Shown: positions 47,701 through 57,977, counted from the first letter of the stretch. The stretch is 64,000 nt of DNA from Narthecium ossifragum (GCA_963920575.1 OY986964.1:35764527-35828526), one strand, 5' to 3'. Made by a program: numbers and translations. The notes: generated by a model not told the origin, from the letters alone.

Positions 47701-48414
47701 GTGGAAACCATGATTTCCGAGCTGGCTCGATCTCTCACCTGTGTAGATGTATCACTTTGCGAGCTTCGACAAGATGCTTCATGCCCCATCTGCTTGTGTG
47801 AGCAGGATGGGCCTTACAAGCTTGAAGACTGCGGTCATGACTTTTGCAGGAGTTGTTTGGTAGATCAATTCGAGTCTGCCATAAGGTCCCGGGAGGGATT
47901 CCCATTATGCTGCACCAAGGAGGGCTGCACTAGTAAGATTGTACTTGCTGACTTGAAGTCCTTGTTGCCGGCTGATAAGGTGGACGAACTCTTCAGGGCC
48001 TCTTTAGGTGCCTTTGTAGCAGCTAGTGGTGGAGCTTATCGCTTCTGTCCAACGCCTGACTGCCCGGCTGTCTACAAGGTGCCCCCTAGAGATGCAAAGA
48101 TGGGCGCTTTCGTATGTGATGCCTGCTCAGCAGAGACGTGTACCAAGTGCCATTTAGAGTATCACCCTTTCCTCTCCTGCGAAGCATACAAGCGGTGCAA
48201 GGATGATCCAGACCTCTCTCTGGAGGAGTGGCGAAGAGGGAAGACGGACGTGAAGGACTGCCCCTCCTGCGGCCAAACGATTGAGAAGGCTGAGGGTTGC
48301 AACCATGTCGCGTGCCGCTGTGGCAGGGACATCTGCTGGGTATGTCTAGAATTGTTTGATAGTAGCAACGAATGTTATAGTCATCTCAGGTTAGTACACC
48401 AGTCCATAAACTGA
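36103..48414 (+). CDS. DEAH-box RNA helicase fused to a RING-IBR-RING (RBR) E3 module, DEAH11/DEAH12 type
   Basis: Three coding exons (36103-36897, 43163-46313, 47192-48414) join in frame to 1,722 residues; the Arabidopsis DEAH11/12 proteins are of similar length. Residues 1-265 are plant-specific and include a coiled-coil-like part. The helicase core starts at the second exon: Walker A GETGSGKST (about 271-279), DEAH in VVDEAHERS (369-372), MSATAD, NVAETSLTI and QRAGRAGR, followed by HA2 and OB-fold regions. About 900-1500 is a family-specific stretch with an RRM-like part (RVLVRGLPKD). The C-terminus is an RBR: RING1 CPICLCEQDGPYKLEDCGHD (from 1513), IBR FCPTPDCPAVY, and RING2 DCPSCGQTIEKAEGCNHVAC, whose catalytic Cys (GCNH) is kept. 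So one polypeptide should combine RNA unwinding and ubiquitin transfer. Intron 1 (6,265 bp) is packed with MITEs. Confidence 0.94.
38981..39164. mobile_element. Harbinger-like MITE in helicase intron 1
   Basis: The ends GGGTATGTTTGGTTGGGTGC and (inverted) GATGGTTGTTTGGTTTGC are flanked by TAA at 38978-38980 and 39165-39167. The interior carries GGTGCATC words also found in the 41135-41904 element, so the two are probably related. Confidence 0.7.
39237..39640. repeat. Three tandem copies of a 133 bp unit in helicase intron 1
   Basis: Copies start at 39237, 39371 and 39504. Each contains CATTTGGTTGCACTTCTAGG, a stretch with CTTGGATTACCCACC or a close variant, and GGTTGGATA in order. Copies 2 and 3 are closest. 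Non-coding. Confidence 0.88.
40621..41024. mobile_element. MITE nested in the 40.2-42.0 kb element
   Basis: The inverted ends GGCGCGTTTGTTTCGCGAGA and (reverse complement of the right) GGTGTGTTTGTTTCGCGGGA are clear. The target duplication is not: TAA on the left, TTG on the right. About 400 bp, AT-rich, non-coding. Confidence 0.6.
41135..41904. mobile_element. Harbinger-like MITE with long TA/TG microsatellites
   Basis: The ends GGGGTTGTTTAGTTGG and (inverted) GGGGTTGTTTGGTTGG are flanked by TTA at 41132-41134 and 41905-41907. The interior has a GCGCGCGCGATGCACC palindrome (about 41168), repeats of ATGTGAACATT, and (TA)n/(TG)n runs (about 41555-41735). Non-coding. Confidence 0.78.
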
Positions 48415-48759
48415 CTCTTAACGATCTTATGTGAGTTAAAGCTGTGTTATATGTACATATGTATATATGTATATTACATAGTTGTCACTACAGCCTATGT
48501 ATTGGACATCTTGACTTCCTGTTGGGCTTTGTTTCCCTATCCTGTAATCGTTATATTTATCCATAAGCTGAGAGAAATATTTTCAGACTTGACTTGATCC
48601 AAAAATAAATGAATTCAAGATTCAAGATTCTTTCTTTTTCTTCCTTATTTCGAGCAACAGTGAACCTAATTCGTCTCAGCTTCAACAGGAAAACTCGGTT
48701 TACAAACACCATTGGCAAGCTTTTTTTTATTATTATAGACAAATGTGATCTAGACTTCC

Positions 48760-49449
48760 TTAATACCCTCCATTTCTAGACCTATAAAATGGGTCAAAAC
48801 ATGCAGCTCTCAGCACGAAGCCAACACCGGCGATGCCCAAGCTGCCCAAGCAAAGAGCAAGAGCCAACCAACACGTCTCCGGCGCCGCCGCCACTTCATC
48901 CTTGCCCTCTTGTTTCGCCAACCTCATCCTCTTCTCCTCCTCCAGCATTCTGGTCTCGATCTCAAGCAGCATCACCCACCGCCGGTGCGCCGACAGCCTG
49001 GCCGACTCCTCCAGCAGTAATCTGGCCATCTGCTCGCTTCTTTCGCTTGCGAGCGCCGCCTTCCGCTCGGCCTCTCTTGCTCGCGTCTGGGAGAGCCGCA
49101 GAGCTCTGTGAACATTGTTGGGCTCCAATCGACATGCCTCGTTGCGTAAACATTGCCCAACAACTAAATTTGGCAAATAATTTGTCATACTAATCATCGT
49201 CCTCTCATCACCAACACCACCACCAAAACCAAAAGCAACTTCTTTTGGTGAGAAGAAGACCTTGAGAGGAGGTGGGAGGTCGCAGTTGTCGAGGAGGTCG
49301 GGCGGCGGCCTCCTCGAGAAGTGGATTCCGGGCGGCGGTATCTTATTGCAGTCGTTAGGATCAAAGTGCCAAGAATCGAGATAGCGGTGGTTGGCGGCGG
49401 CGGCGGTGGTGGGTGGATGGGGAAAAGGTGGCGGCGCTAAGGAGTCCAT
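48760..49449 (-). CDS. Coiled-coil, probably tail-anchored plant protein of unknown function
   Basis: Single exon, 229 residues, ATG at 49449. The N-terminal half is Pro/His/Phe-rich (PPPFPHPP, IHFSRRPPPDLLD, FFSPKEVAFGFGGG). Residues about 115-185 are a highly charged helix with coiled-coil character (SQTRAREAERKAALASERSE, LEIETRMLEEEKRMRL). A single hydrophobic segment near the end (CWLALALCLGSLGIAGVGFV, about 193-212) is followed by a short basic tail (DPFYRSRNGGY), as in a tail-anchored membrane protein facing the cytosol. Coding quality is good (no stops, GC-rich) and the gene converges on the helicase 3' end 345 bp away. I do not recognise a named family. Confidence 0.72.
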   Translation of the reverse strand: MDSLAPPPFPHPPTTAAAANHRYLDSWHFDPNDCNKIPPPGIHFSRRPPPDLLDNCDLPPPLKVFFSPKEVAFGFGGGVGDERTMISMTNYLPNLVVGQCLRNEACRLEPNNVHRALRLSQTRAREAERKAALASERSEQMARLLLEESARLSAHRRWVMLLEIETRMLEEEKRMRLAKQEGKDEVAAAPETCWLALALCLGSLGIAGVGFVLRAACFDPFYRSRNGGY

Positions 49450-49618
49450 CTCGGTTTTGGAGGTGCTTGCTGCCAGGCTCGGGAGTTTTCCTTGTGGCTT
49501 GTTTTGGGGGCGTTTCTTTTTGAGGAATACATGCTTCGAACACCCCTCCCACGATACGCGTCAATCCTTTGCCATGCATTCTACGACAAGTGCCAAAACT
49601 AAAGAGCTCTCTCTCTCT

Positions 49619-49655
<37 letters not shown>

Positions 49656-50008
49656 TCTGTGGGCATTGAGAGCCATGATTGTTCGGTTTTCTCTCTCTAC
49701 AGACATCTGTGGGCGTTTTTGTTTCCAGCCTTAGTTGTTCAGGTTACTGGTGCAACTAATGCAGCGTTGTTTGTTTTTAAGGATGGTAGTCAGCCTTGTT
49801 GGGTCGTTAAGTCTAGGCCCATATATGGTCTAATCTGAATCCAACCCGTTTAACGGGCTTTTGGAGTTTGTAGCACTTTCAGAACCACGTTATAGAATGT
49901 TTGGATCACCCCACCTTTCCTTAAGATCACACATTCCCCTCGCGGGGATACAAAGAAAGATATATACATGCAAGGTTTAAGATATTTAATCACAAAGCCT
50001 TATGTGGC
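49450..50008. other. Intergenic, with an (AC)n microsatellite
   Basis: CT tract then (AC)16 at about 49604-49652, upstream of the minus-strand gene that ends at 48760 and possibly in its leader. Next comes the 3' flank of the PLATZ gene. No other feature. Confidence 0.5.
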
Positions 50009-51259
50009 TTATACTTGTCTAACACCCATTGGTGCTCTTTGTGGAATCCCCTTTCGCCTCTTTGCTGATCTAGTTGGAACAGCTCTCAGTGTTAGCTTAG
50101 GTGGTGAAATGTATGCAACCACGAAGCTTCCATCATATGATAACTCTGATTGCTTTCTGGAGTCTTCAAGGTTCAGGTGATCCAGCATTGTCTTCCTGTC
50201 AAATCTTGATGCTGTTCCCACCAACTGTTAGAAAAGAATCTTTAGTCTGTCATTTCTTAGTCATAGCCCAAATTAAAAAATGTTGAAGTTGATATTAATT
50301 TGGATCAAATGCTTTCATCACAATCCAATATTCCAATGCAACCAACCATATTTGATGCAGAGTAATACACAGGGAAATTATGAATAGTACATTTAGCCAA
50401 CAATGAGAACCTTGCAAGAGAATATAAGCTCAGATCAAATGGGCCAAACCAAATTGGAATTTTGTGGAAATTTTTTGAATGAGAAACACAATTGAGAATG
50501 TGAGTGTTACCTTGCAACCTAATGAGCAGAAGGTAAAGGCATCAAGAAGGCTTCTTTTGCAGTGAGCACAGGTTTTAGTGACTCCCTTCCCAAGCCTCAA
50601 CTGCGGCCTCTCATTCAAAAACACCACCCTCGCGCCATTTATTATGTACGTCTGCACCCCTGAGATGTCCAGGAACTTGTGAATCTCCGACACCCTTATC
50701 ACGTCATGGTAAGATGATCGCCGTATCTGCGTCAGTCAGAACAAAGATTCATCACCAAAAACAACATTTTTTCTATGAAGATAGAATTAGTTGATGTTTG
50801 TCGACTCCAATAATGACCACAAAAGCTTAAGGTGATCAGAAAGGGGGGATGGGTTTATACATCTATATTAATTATAGTCCAATCCATCAGAATGAATCTA
50901 GTCTCAGAAATCTGGCTGATGGAAAGTAGCAGATGATGATAGACAAGAAGAAACCACCTGAATGGCACGATGATTGCGATGGTAGACGAGACATGAAGAG
51001 CAAATGGCACCATTGGAGCAATCCAAGCAGAACATATTGCATTCATTCTTGCTTGAATCAAAGTGAAGCTTGCAAGTGGCAAAGAATTCAGTGCGAAGAA
51101 GAGGATGTAGCCATGGAGGACATATCTTTTCTTCTAGCTTCTCCAATCCCTTTATACCAATCAGAACATTGGATATAACACAAAGATCAAGAATGAGTTT
51201 AAAGCAATAGAGTTTGCACAAGAGCTTAATAAAGAGCATGAATTAGTTAATCTCACCAT
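50009..51259 (-). CDS. PLATZ-family zinc-dependent DNA-binding protein
   Basis: Four exons on the minus strand: 51259-51257 (only the ATG), 51149-50958, 50726-50511 and 50224-50009, with GT-AG introns, giving 208 residues. After MGLEKLEEK comes the family core [19 protein letters not shown], then Cys/His clusters [57 protein letters not shown], and [22 protein letters not shown]. These are the two conserved zinc-binding regions of PLATZ proteins, which bind A/T-rich DNA and act as transcriptional regulators. The last exon ([12 protein letters not shown] ... [12 protein letters not shown]) has the basic PLATZ tail. An initiator codon alone on its exon is unusual but fits the spacing and both splice signals. 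A start inside exon 2 is not available. Confidence 0.93.
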
Positions 51260-51327
51260 GTTGCAGAATTCAGGATCCTCTCTCGGAGAAGTCCTTGCTT
51301 TGCTATTTATTACGGTTTTGTTGTTGC

Positions 51328-51337
51328 ATATATATAG
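51328..51337 (-). promoter_or_regulatory. TATA box of the PLATZ gene
   Basis: TATATATATG lies on the minus strand about 70 bp upstream of the ATG at 51259. Confidence 0.6.
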
Positions 51338-51339
51338 AA

Positions 51340-52896
51340 GTCTATAATCACTTCAGAGCCCAACAGTTCTAATTCTGGCTTTCTTTTTTAAAATATATTT
51401 GCAAGCTAACTAACATATAGCCTCAACTAAACTCAATTGATGTGATCATTGACCATTTTTCGACAAAAAATATTTCATTGTCTCTCAATAGAGAAAGCAG
51501 CTGTTTCACTATTGCTCTAGTCTTTTAATGATCTTGCTGTATGAAGAAATAAAGAAACCACATAAGATAAAACCTAACACCTTTGAATTGTGAACTAAAC
51601 TGGCAATGTAAATTAGAGCTGCAATATTAGACTTCTAGTTTTTATATTTGGATGTAATCTTCCATCATTTAAGGGTAAGTCAGATTGCGCGCTCAACTAT
51701 TTAAAAGAACAGGAAATAATAACTCAAGAACATTAACACCTGACTCCAATAATTGAATTGAGTAGTATGTTGAAAATATCATAACTCTTGTGCTGTCATC
51801 ATGCATGGTTGTTGAGCAGTTTCACAACCATCTCACCTAACAAAAGGTTTCAATTTCTGCTGGTGATGTACCTAATGATACAATATAGCTTATATTAGTG
51901 GCCAAATCACACTTGTTTAATGGTAAGTTAGCAGTATGGTTGTTAACTAATCATGCTACAAAAGTTCAACAGGATATTGTGTTGCATCTACTGGATCTGC
52001 CTTTTTCGACTGTTTAAAGAGTAGTTATTCCCATCCTGGGCGCACAATTAGATATTTTTCTGAATTAGATTAGTGTGTGCAGATACTTGTGCATCAGAGA
52101 TAATAGTCAAATCTAGGAGCTTTAATTATAGTTAAAATTGTAACAATTGGAAATGAATAATCTCCTATTTGGCACTCTTCTTGTCAATGGGGCCGAAAAG
52201 TTCTCCTTGGATTTGATTAGTACCTAGAAGCTATTGAAATCCCTGGACGTTTTGATCAATTGCTATCCAGAAAAGATGTCTCCAGGAAGAGCTATCATGC
52301 GTTCGAAGCAAGCAATAACTAGACTATATATAGCTGTTGTGTAATGGCCTTGATCATACTTCTTTGAAAAACAAAGACCATAGTCACCATCAATGGCTTC
52401 TGAATTGGTTGACATTTGAATCTAATCATGATGGATATTACCTGGGTATCATCCAATACACCCACATTAATCCATTTAATAGTGGAGGAATCTCAATCTC
52501 ATTACTTTCCAAGAAATTATATCGGTGCACGCATCGCTGCTCATTCCTACAATCATACATGCTATACATGGAATGAGTGGGAATAAGTTGAAAGAAGAAA
52601 TGAAAGAAGAGAAGCAGAAACAGGAACGAAGACTGAAAGATTAAGGATCCTTATGAAGCTATAGGAGATTTTGCATTTCCACAAGTCAGCAGCCAAATGA
52701 GTTCACAGCAACTGTACAACATGCTGATATGTCTTACAATACATTGATCTTTTGTATCTGAATGTATTAGAATTTGTTCAAAGAATGAAAACACAAAAGA
52801 ATTGAGGATGAACTCTATTCCAGGTCAGAGAGTCCAGCCTTTCAGTATCTGTTAATGAGTGCAATGTTTTTTTTTTTTCCTTTCTTCTTTTGCTGT
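51340..52896. other. Intergenic DNA, nothing recognised
   Basis: AT-rich with short frames lacking motifs. The part next to 52896 is the 3' flank of the minus-strand gene starting at 56770. Confidence 0.5.
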
Positions 52897-55800
52897 CTAT
52901 TTTGCATCTCCTTTTTTATCTACATCCTTTTCAGCCTGTATGATGGGCTCTAAAAGCGCTTCGACACCCTCCTTGAATTCATCAACCTATATAAAGGAAA
53001 CAAATATCAATTGCAGCAATCAGATTTCTGTAGCTTGGAAACATGCTTGATGGAATTCCAATTCGGCTGCTGTGATAAAGAACAAGAACGAGAAGTTTGC
53101 ATACTTCAAGTAAAATCAGTCAGATGTGCTTGCACAACAAGTAAAAGCTTACGTAGAAGGCATTTTAGAATGAAGAGCAGTCTGAGATCCTTATTTTAGA
53201 TCCACACTTCTCAGTTGAAAACCAAAAAAAACTGGCCGACTTCATGTCATTGCTTACAAGCTTAAGCCACATTTAAAGATTCCCAACTCAATGAGACAAA
53301 TTGAATGGTTGATTAATTTTAGCTATTTTTTAACATCTTTGAGCAGAGGTCACAAAATTTTTGGCAATTAGAATAACATCTCAGAATTCTGCAGGAGATT
53401 AGAGGTTATATATATATATACCTTATGAAGAATGTCCTCTGTTAGATGAGCCCCTCCTGCAACTTCTTTAGATACACGCTCAAGAAAAAGAGCACCATCT
53501 TTCAGCATGCCATCCTTAGGTAGCCTGTCAGCAACCTCTGATGACACCTTCTCAGCCACCTCCGCCACCTTCTCGACGACTTCAGCGACGTTTTCGACTA
53601 CCTTTTCTGCCACCTCCACCTCATCTGATGTAGATCAAAACTCCCCTGTTCAAATAGTGCAATATGGTTTCTTGCTGATGAAATATTAGTGCAAGTTGCT
53701 GATGATGTTCTTACCTCCTATTCTCACTAGGGTCTTCCATTTCTCACTCCAGAATGGCAGTGTAAGAGCTACTGCAGTCCCTATAGTCCACTTTAGCCTG
53801 CAACTTAAATGATTCAGTCCAATAAACTTGGGAAATTTTTAAGAAACTTAAGCCAACTAAACGTGACAGATAAAACCTTTGATGCATAACTGTACTAGAT
53901 CATTAATTAGCAGCTGGGAGGGAAAGCAAATAGCGAAATTTTTCACAAAAATCTTTCAATGCTAACCGCTTCTATTTGATCGAGAGCAACCATTCCAAAG
54001 ACTAATTTTCCCTTTAAATTAATCTGTTAAAGCAACGATTGTTCTATAGAGGATAAGATTAAAGCGGTAGCATCATATCCTAATGGTTAACTGTTTACAA
54101 TCCTTATCTCTCTTGTTTGTTGTACTTGCTCAACAGATTCTGTTTTTATTCTGTAACCAATACTATTATAAATAGATTGGCAACCACTACCCTTAGAAGT
54201 GGGAGAGAGCATTGCAGCAACATCATTCTTCTGTTTCTTCATGGTATCAGAAGCTTATCGAGACGCAAGTCCGATCCTTGGTACGTTGCATTTTACATCT
54301 CTATTATGTCTTCTTCAAGCCTACCGAGCACCCCTCTCCTACCCTCTTCTACTCCACCTCATATCAATCTCACCCATGTGGTCACTGTTAGGCTCACAAA
54401 GGATAACTATCTCCTTTGGAAAGCTCAAATAGTGCCATATTTTTGTGTGAAGGACGAACGCACTCGGAGAACTCTGCACCACGGCAAGACTAGACGCGGC
54501 CTATATCCCTTGAATCTCCCGACTTCCTCACCAGTCTCGTTGCACGCTCTATCCTCCGTCCGTGTTCCCTTAGAAGTTTGGCACTCACGCCTTGGCCATG
54601 TTCCCTACCCAACGGTGAAGCGTCTCGTGTCGAAACTTCAGCTTCCAATTTCCTCCAATAAAGTACCTTCTATATGCCCTGCATGTCAACAAGGCAAAAG
54701 TAATCGGTTACCTTTTGTTGAGTCCCAGTTTTAATCCACTACTCCACTAGAATTGTTATTTGCAGATGTTTGGGGTCCTGCACCTATTATGTCTGTAAAT
54801 GGTCATAGATACTATGTTTCCTTTGTTGATCACTTTAGTAAATTCTTGTGGTTATTTCCAATTGCTCATAAATCAGACGTTCTCTCTATCTTTCGTACCT
54901 TTCAAATTCATATTGAACGTCAATTTAATTGCAAAATCAAAGCTGTTCAAACTGATGGTGGTGGTGAATTCCAACCCCTTCATAAATATTTTATGCAATG
55001 TGGTATTCAACACCGTATTACATGTCCTTATACTTCTCCCCAGAATGGGACAGTTGAACGGCGACATCGTCAAGTAGTTGAAACTGGGTTATCTCTTCTC
55101 TCTCATTCTTCTATTCCCCAGTCTCACTGGGTCGATGCTTTCACCATGGCCGCATACCTCATCAATCGCTTACCAAGCACTTCAATTGACTCCTTTGTTC
55201 AATCTCTGCATTCCACATTTGCTCTCAAAGATCTTGGAGAACTTAATTATTTTCTGGGAGTTGAAGCTTCAAAGGTTTCCTCGGGGTTGTTCTTATCTCA
55301 ACGCAGATATATCTTCAATTTACTACAGAAGACTAAAATGGCGGAAGCTAAGCCCGTATCGTCTCCAATGTCGTCCTCTTCCAACTTATCTAAATTTGAT
55401 AGTCCCTCCTTCTCGGATTCCCAGCTTTACCGCAGCACCGTTGGCGCACTGCAGTATCTCTCGTTGACTCGTCCCGACATCTCATTTTCTGTAAATAAGG
55501 TGTGCCAATATATGCATCATCCATCGGAGAATCATTGGTCTGCAGTTAAGCGAATCCTACGCTACCTTAAGAGCACTATCAATCATGGACTCCTTATTCG
55601 TCGCAGCTCATCTTTTCACCTTTCCGTTTTCACAGATGCGGATTGGGCTAGTTGTTCCGATGATAGAAAATCTACAAGTGCCTATTGTGTCTTTCTTGGT
55701 CCTAATCTTATCTCTTGGAGCTCAAAAAAACAACCCACGGTAGCTCGGTCTAGCACGGAGGCAGAATACAAAGCAGTAGCTAATGGAACTGCTGAATCAC

Positions 55801-56770
55801 TTTGGATTCAATCTCTTTTAAAAGAGCTGGGTATCTTCCTCTCGCAGCCGCCGATTCTTTGGTGTGATAATGTCGGCGCTACATATGTCTCGGCCAATCC
55901 TATGTTTCATTCACGTATGAAACATGTTGCAATTGATTACCACTTTGTTCGAGAAAAAGTTCGTCAGAAGACATTGAATATACGGTTCATTTCTAGCAAA
56001 GATCAGCTCGCGGATGCCTTAACAAAGCCACTTCCGCTACCTCGGTTTAGTTTGCTTCGCGACAAGCTGAATGTTCTTCCAGACCCGCTCAGCTTGAGGG
56101 GGAGTATAGAGGATAAGATTAAAGCGGTAGCATCATATCCTAATGGTTAACTGTTTACAATCCTTATCTCTCTTGTTTGTTGTACTTGCTCAACAGATTC
56201 TGTTTTTATTCTGTAACCAATACTATTATAAATAGATTGGCAACCACTACCCTTAGAAGTGGGAGAGAGCATTGCAGCAACATCATTCTTCTGTTTCTTC
56301 ATGTTCATCCCGGCCAAAAGTATAAACTAATAGGATAAGGTGAATTTAATCACTTAAATTATATTATTCTAATATGCCTCGTGTCACGTGTGGGCCCGGC
56401 TTCGAACTCAAAACCTTAATCAGCTATTAGTTAGAAGGTTAAATCACCTAAATTATATCCTATTTTTCCAGCAACCTTAAAAAAGAAATTTACCGGTAGG
56501 AAAGAAAAAAAGTTCAAACGTTGTAAACAAATTAAACCAAAGAACACACCTGTTACTTTTGGGCGTATTGTTCCTCTGTAGATCGACGGCGTTGCTCAAT
56601 GGTTGCTCCGCCGAGTAAAACCGCGCATGATTCAGCACGCCGCCGCGGCCAAGTCGTCGTCGACCGAGGGCCGTCACAGAGTAATTCTGAGAAAGAGATC
56701 CATGGCGACTGAGGAGCTCAAGATTCCGGCGATACCGAGAAGCCAACAACCTGGTGGCTAGGTTCTGCAT
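52897..56770 (-). CDS. Small organelle-targeted membrane protein with VAEKV-type amphipathic helix
   Basis: Four minus-strand exons (56770-56550, 53797-53715, 53624-53422, 52986-52897) join in frame to 198 residues with all borders GT-AG. Residues 1-73 are Arg/Ser/Leu-rich without acidic residues at the start (MQNLATRLLASRYRR ... ARFYSAE), typical of a mitochondrial or plastid presequence. A short hydrophobic span (LKWTIGTAVALTLPFW, about 75-90) is followed by a long amphipathic helix with repeating VxEKVAEV words (about 103-130) and an acidic C-terminus (VDEFKEGVEALLEP). Similar anchored amphipathic proteins are known in plants but I cannot name the function. Intron 1 (56549-53798) contains a whole copia element in the opposite orientation, and exon joining across it is exact. 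Confidence 0.82.
54045..54241 (+). repeat. Copia 5' LTR
   Basis: Identical over 197 bp to the 3' LTR. It holds a TATAAATAG box near 54166 and a pyrimidine-rich end. Starts TATAGAGG, ends TTCTTCA. Confidence 0.95.
54306..56150 (+). pseudogene. Shrunken copia polyprotein (gag start + pre-integrase + integrase core + RT end + RNase H)
   Basis: From ATG 54306 one frame runs to 56150 with a single TAA at 54732-54734. The order is: gag start (VRLTKDNYLLWKAQIVPYF), joined directly to the GAG pre-integrase domain (VWHSRLGHVPYPTVKRLV, CPACQQGKSNRLPF); the integrase catalytic core (FVDHFSKFLWLFP, VQTDGGGEF, PQNGTVERRHRQV); then a second join from LINRLPSTSIDSF to LKDLGELNYFLGVE in the C-terminal part of the reverse transcriptase; and RNase H (DADWASCSDDRKSTSAYCVF, SSTEAEYKAVA, KHVAIDYHFVRE). 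The YVDD part of the RT is gone. Both internal joins keep the frame. Confidence 0.9.
56105..56301 (+). repeat. Copia 3' LTR
   Basis: Identical to the 5' LTR and followed directly by the second copy of the TGTTC duplication. Confidence 0.95.
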
Positions 56771-57887
56771 GATGCTCAAATGAATCTAAAGATCCAACCT
56801 GGATGCATTCCCAACACTGCATGCTAAAGATGGTTTTATAGGCAGTGGTGGAGATATAGAGGAGACGTCCATGCAATGGATTGCGTGACTGGAAAAAGAA
56901 CATTATAAACATGGACCAAAACTAAAGCATATATATTCCAACCACGTTACTCGTCAAGGGTGGGGTTTTTGGCGTGAGGGCAAGTGTACTAGCTTGTGGG
57001 GGTTTATAAGCAAGTCCCATAAGATATATAAGAGAGAGATTAGGCTGGTCATTGGAGCTTTTACACGTTAACAAGCTTTTGCTACAAAAAAAAAAAAAAA
57101 AAGATAAAAAAAGATGATAATTAAATGGTACATGTGATATGGCATGATATTAACCTACACATACATACATACATAAGAAAAATAAGAAGAGAGATCCTTG
57201 GAACATATATATGGGTCTTTAATTTCTTTTGTTTTGTTTTTTTTGCCTAGATGAAGGGCTTTCTGGTTTCCTTGAAACTCTTGGAACAATCCACTTTCTT
57301 TTTCTTGATATTCTTTTTATTAAAGTCTACAAAGCTTTCCTTCTACTCCACATCTTTCTTTTATACTATGAGCTCTCTCATATATTAACCTACTTTAATT
57401 AACCATGGAAAGTACGATGAACTTTAAGTCAACCAACCACATCAAAGAGTGGCATACCACTTGTTAAATACCAGACTTATCCATCAAGCTATTTCGTTCG
57501 TTGAGCTGATTTGTGTTAGACCAGAGAATTAAAGCAATTCTTGAGAAAAAAACAAAGGGTCTACTATTCTAAAATAAATTGGAAAATAATGGTGATTCTA
57601 CTGATGACACTTGGCCCAATAATAAAAGTCCTCTGGAAAAGGACAAAACAATTTTTAAAAAAAATAGTACAAAAAATGAAATCAAATTTGTTTTTTTCTA
57701 GTTTAATATTAATACCAAACGAATAGAATATTAAAAAGGGTCCCATACTGATGTTGTTGATACACCCACCCACCCCTACTCATTTTCTATGGGGAAGTTC
57801 AGAAGCCCACATCCCCCCTATCAACTCTCTCTCTCTCTCAAGAAACCCCAATACAAATACAATAGGGTTTTAGAGAGAGAAAGAGAG
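56771..57887. other. Divergent intergenic region between the organelle-protein and ATL genes
   Basis: Holds both upstream regions (the left gene is on minus, the right on plus). Seen: an A-run at 57087-57103, a CATA microsatellite at about 57155-57175, and a CT tract at about 57825-57840 in the ATL leader. No additional gene. A 61-codon Lys-rich frame at 57541 is AT-rich random sequence. Confidence 0.5.
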
Positions 57888-57893
57888 ATGTAG
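57888..57893 (+). promoter_or_regulatory. Start-stop upstream ORF (ATGTAG) in the ATL leader
   Basis: ATG directly followed by TAG, 44 bp before the main ATG, in the purine-rich leader. Start-stop uORFs are known to hold ribosomes and reduce translation in some plant genes. Whether this one is in the mRNA depends on the unknown transcription start. Confidence 0.5.
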
Positions 57894-57929
57894 TAGAGGA
57901 GGAGGAGGAGGAGCTCCACCACTCCGTCT

Positions 57930-57977
57930 ATGGTCTATGTCCATGGCTTCCTCCTCTCGTCTTCTCCACCCCCTTGA
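57930..57977 (+). promoter_or_regulatory. Second upstream ORF overlapping the ATL start
   Basis: ATG at 57930 opens a 15-codon frame ([15 protein letters not shown]) ending at 57977, out of frame with and overlapping the main start at 57937. Ribosomes that use it would bypass the main ATG unless they slip past it by leaky scanning. Confidence 0.5.

Larger units (their letters stand above)
54045..56301 (+). mobile_element. Young Ty1/copia deletion derivative with identical LTRs
   Basis: The LTRs at 54045-54241 and 56105-56301 are 197 bp and identical. The element is flanked by the perfect 5 bp duplication TGTTC (54040-54044, 56302-56306). The primer-binding site TGGTATCAGAAGC (54242) fits initiator tRNA-Met and a purine tract GAGGGGGAG precedes the 3' LTR. 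The LTR ends are TA...CA, not TG...CA. At 2,257 bp it is less than half a normal copia: parts of gag, protease, the integrase C-terminus and most of the reverse transcriptase are missing. It would need proteins from a complete relative to move. Confidence 0.95.

Noticed and set aside
54045..56301. Endogenous viral sequence
   Set aside because: Domain order integrase-RT-RNase H, tRNA-Met primer site and 5 bp duplication are those of a Ty1/copia retrotransposon; no envelope, coat or movement-protein gene is seen.
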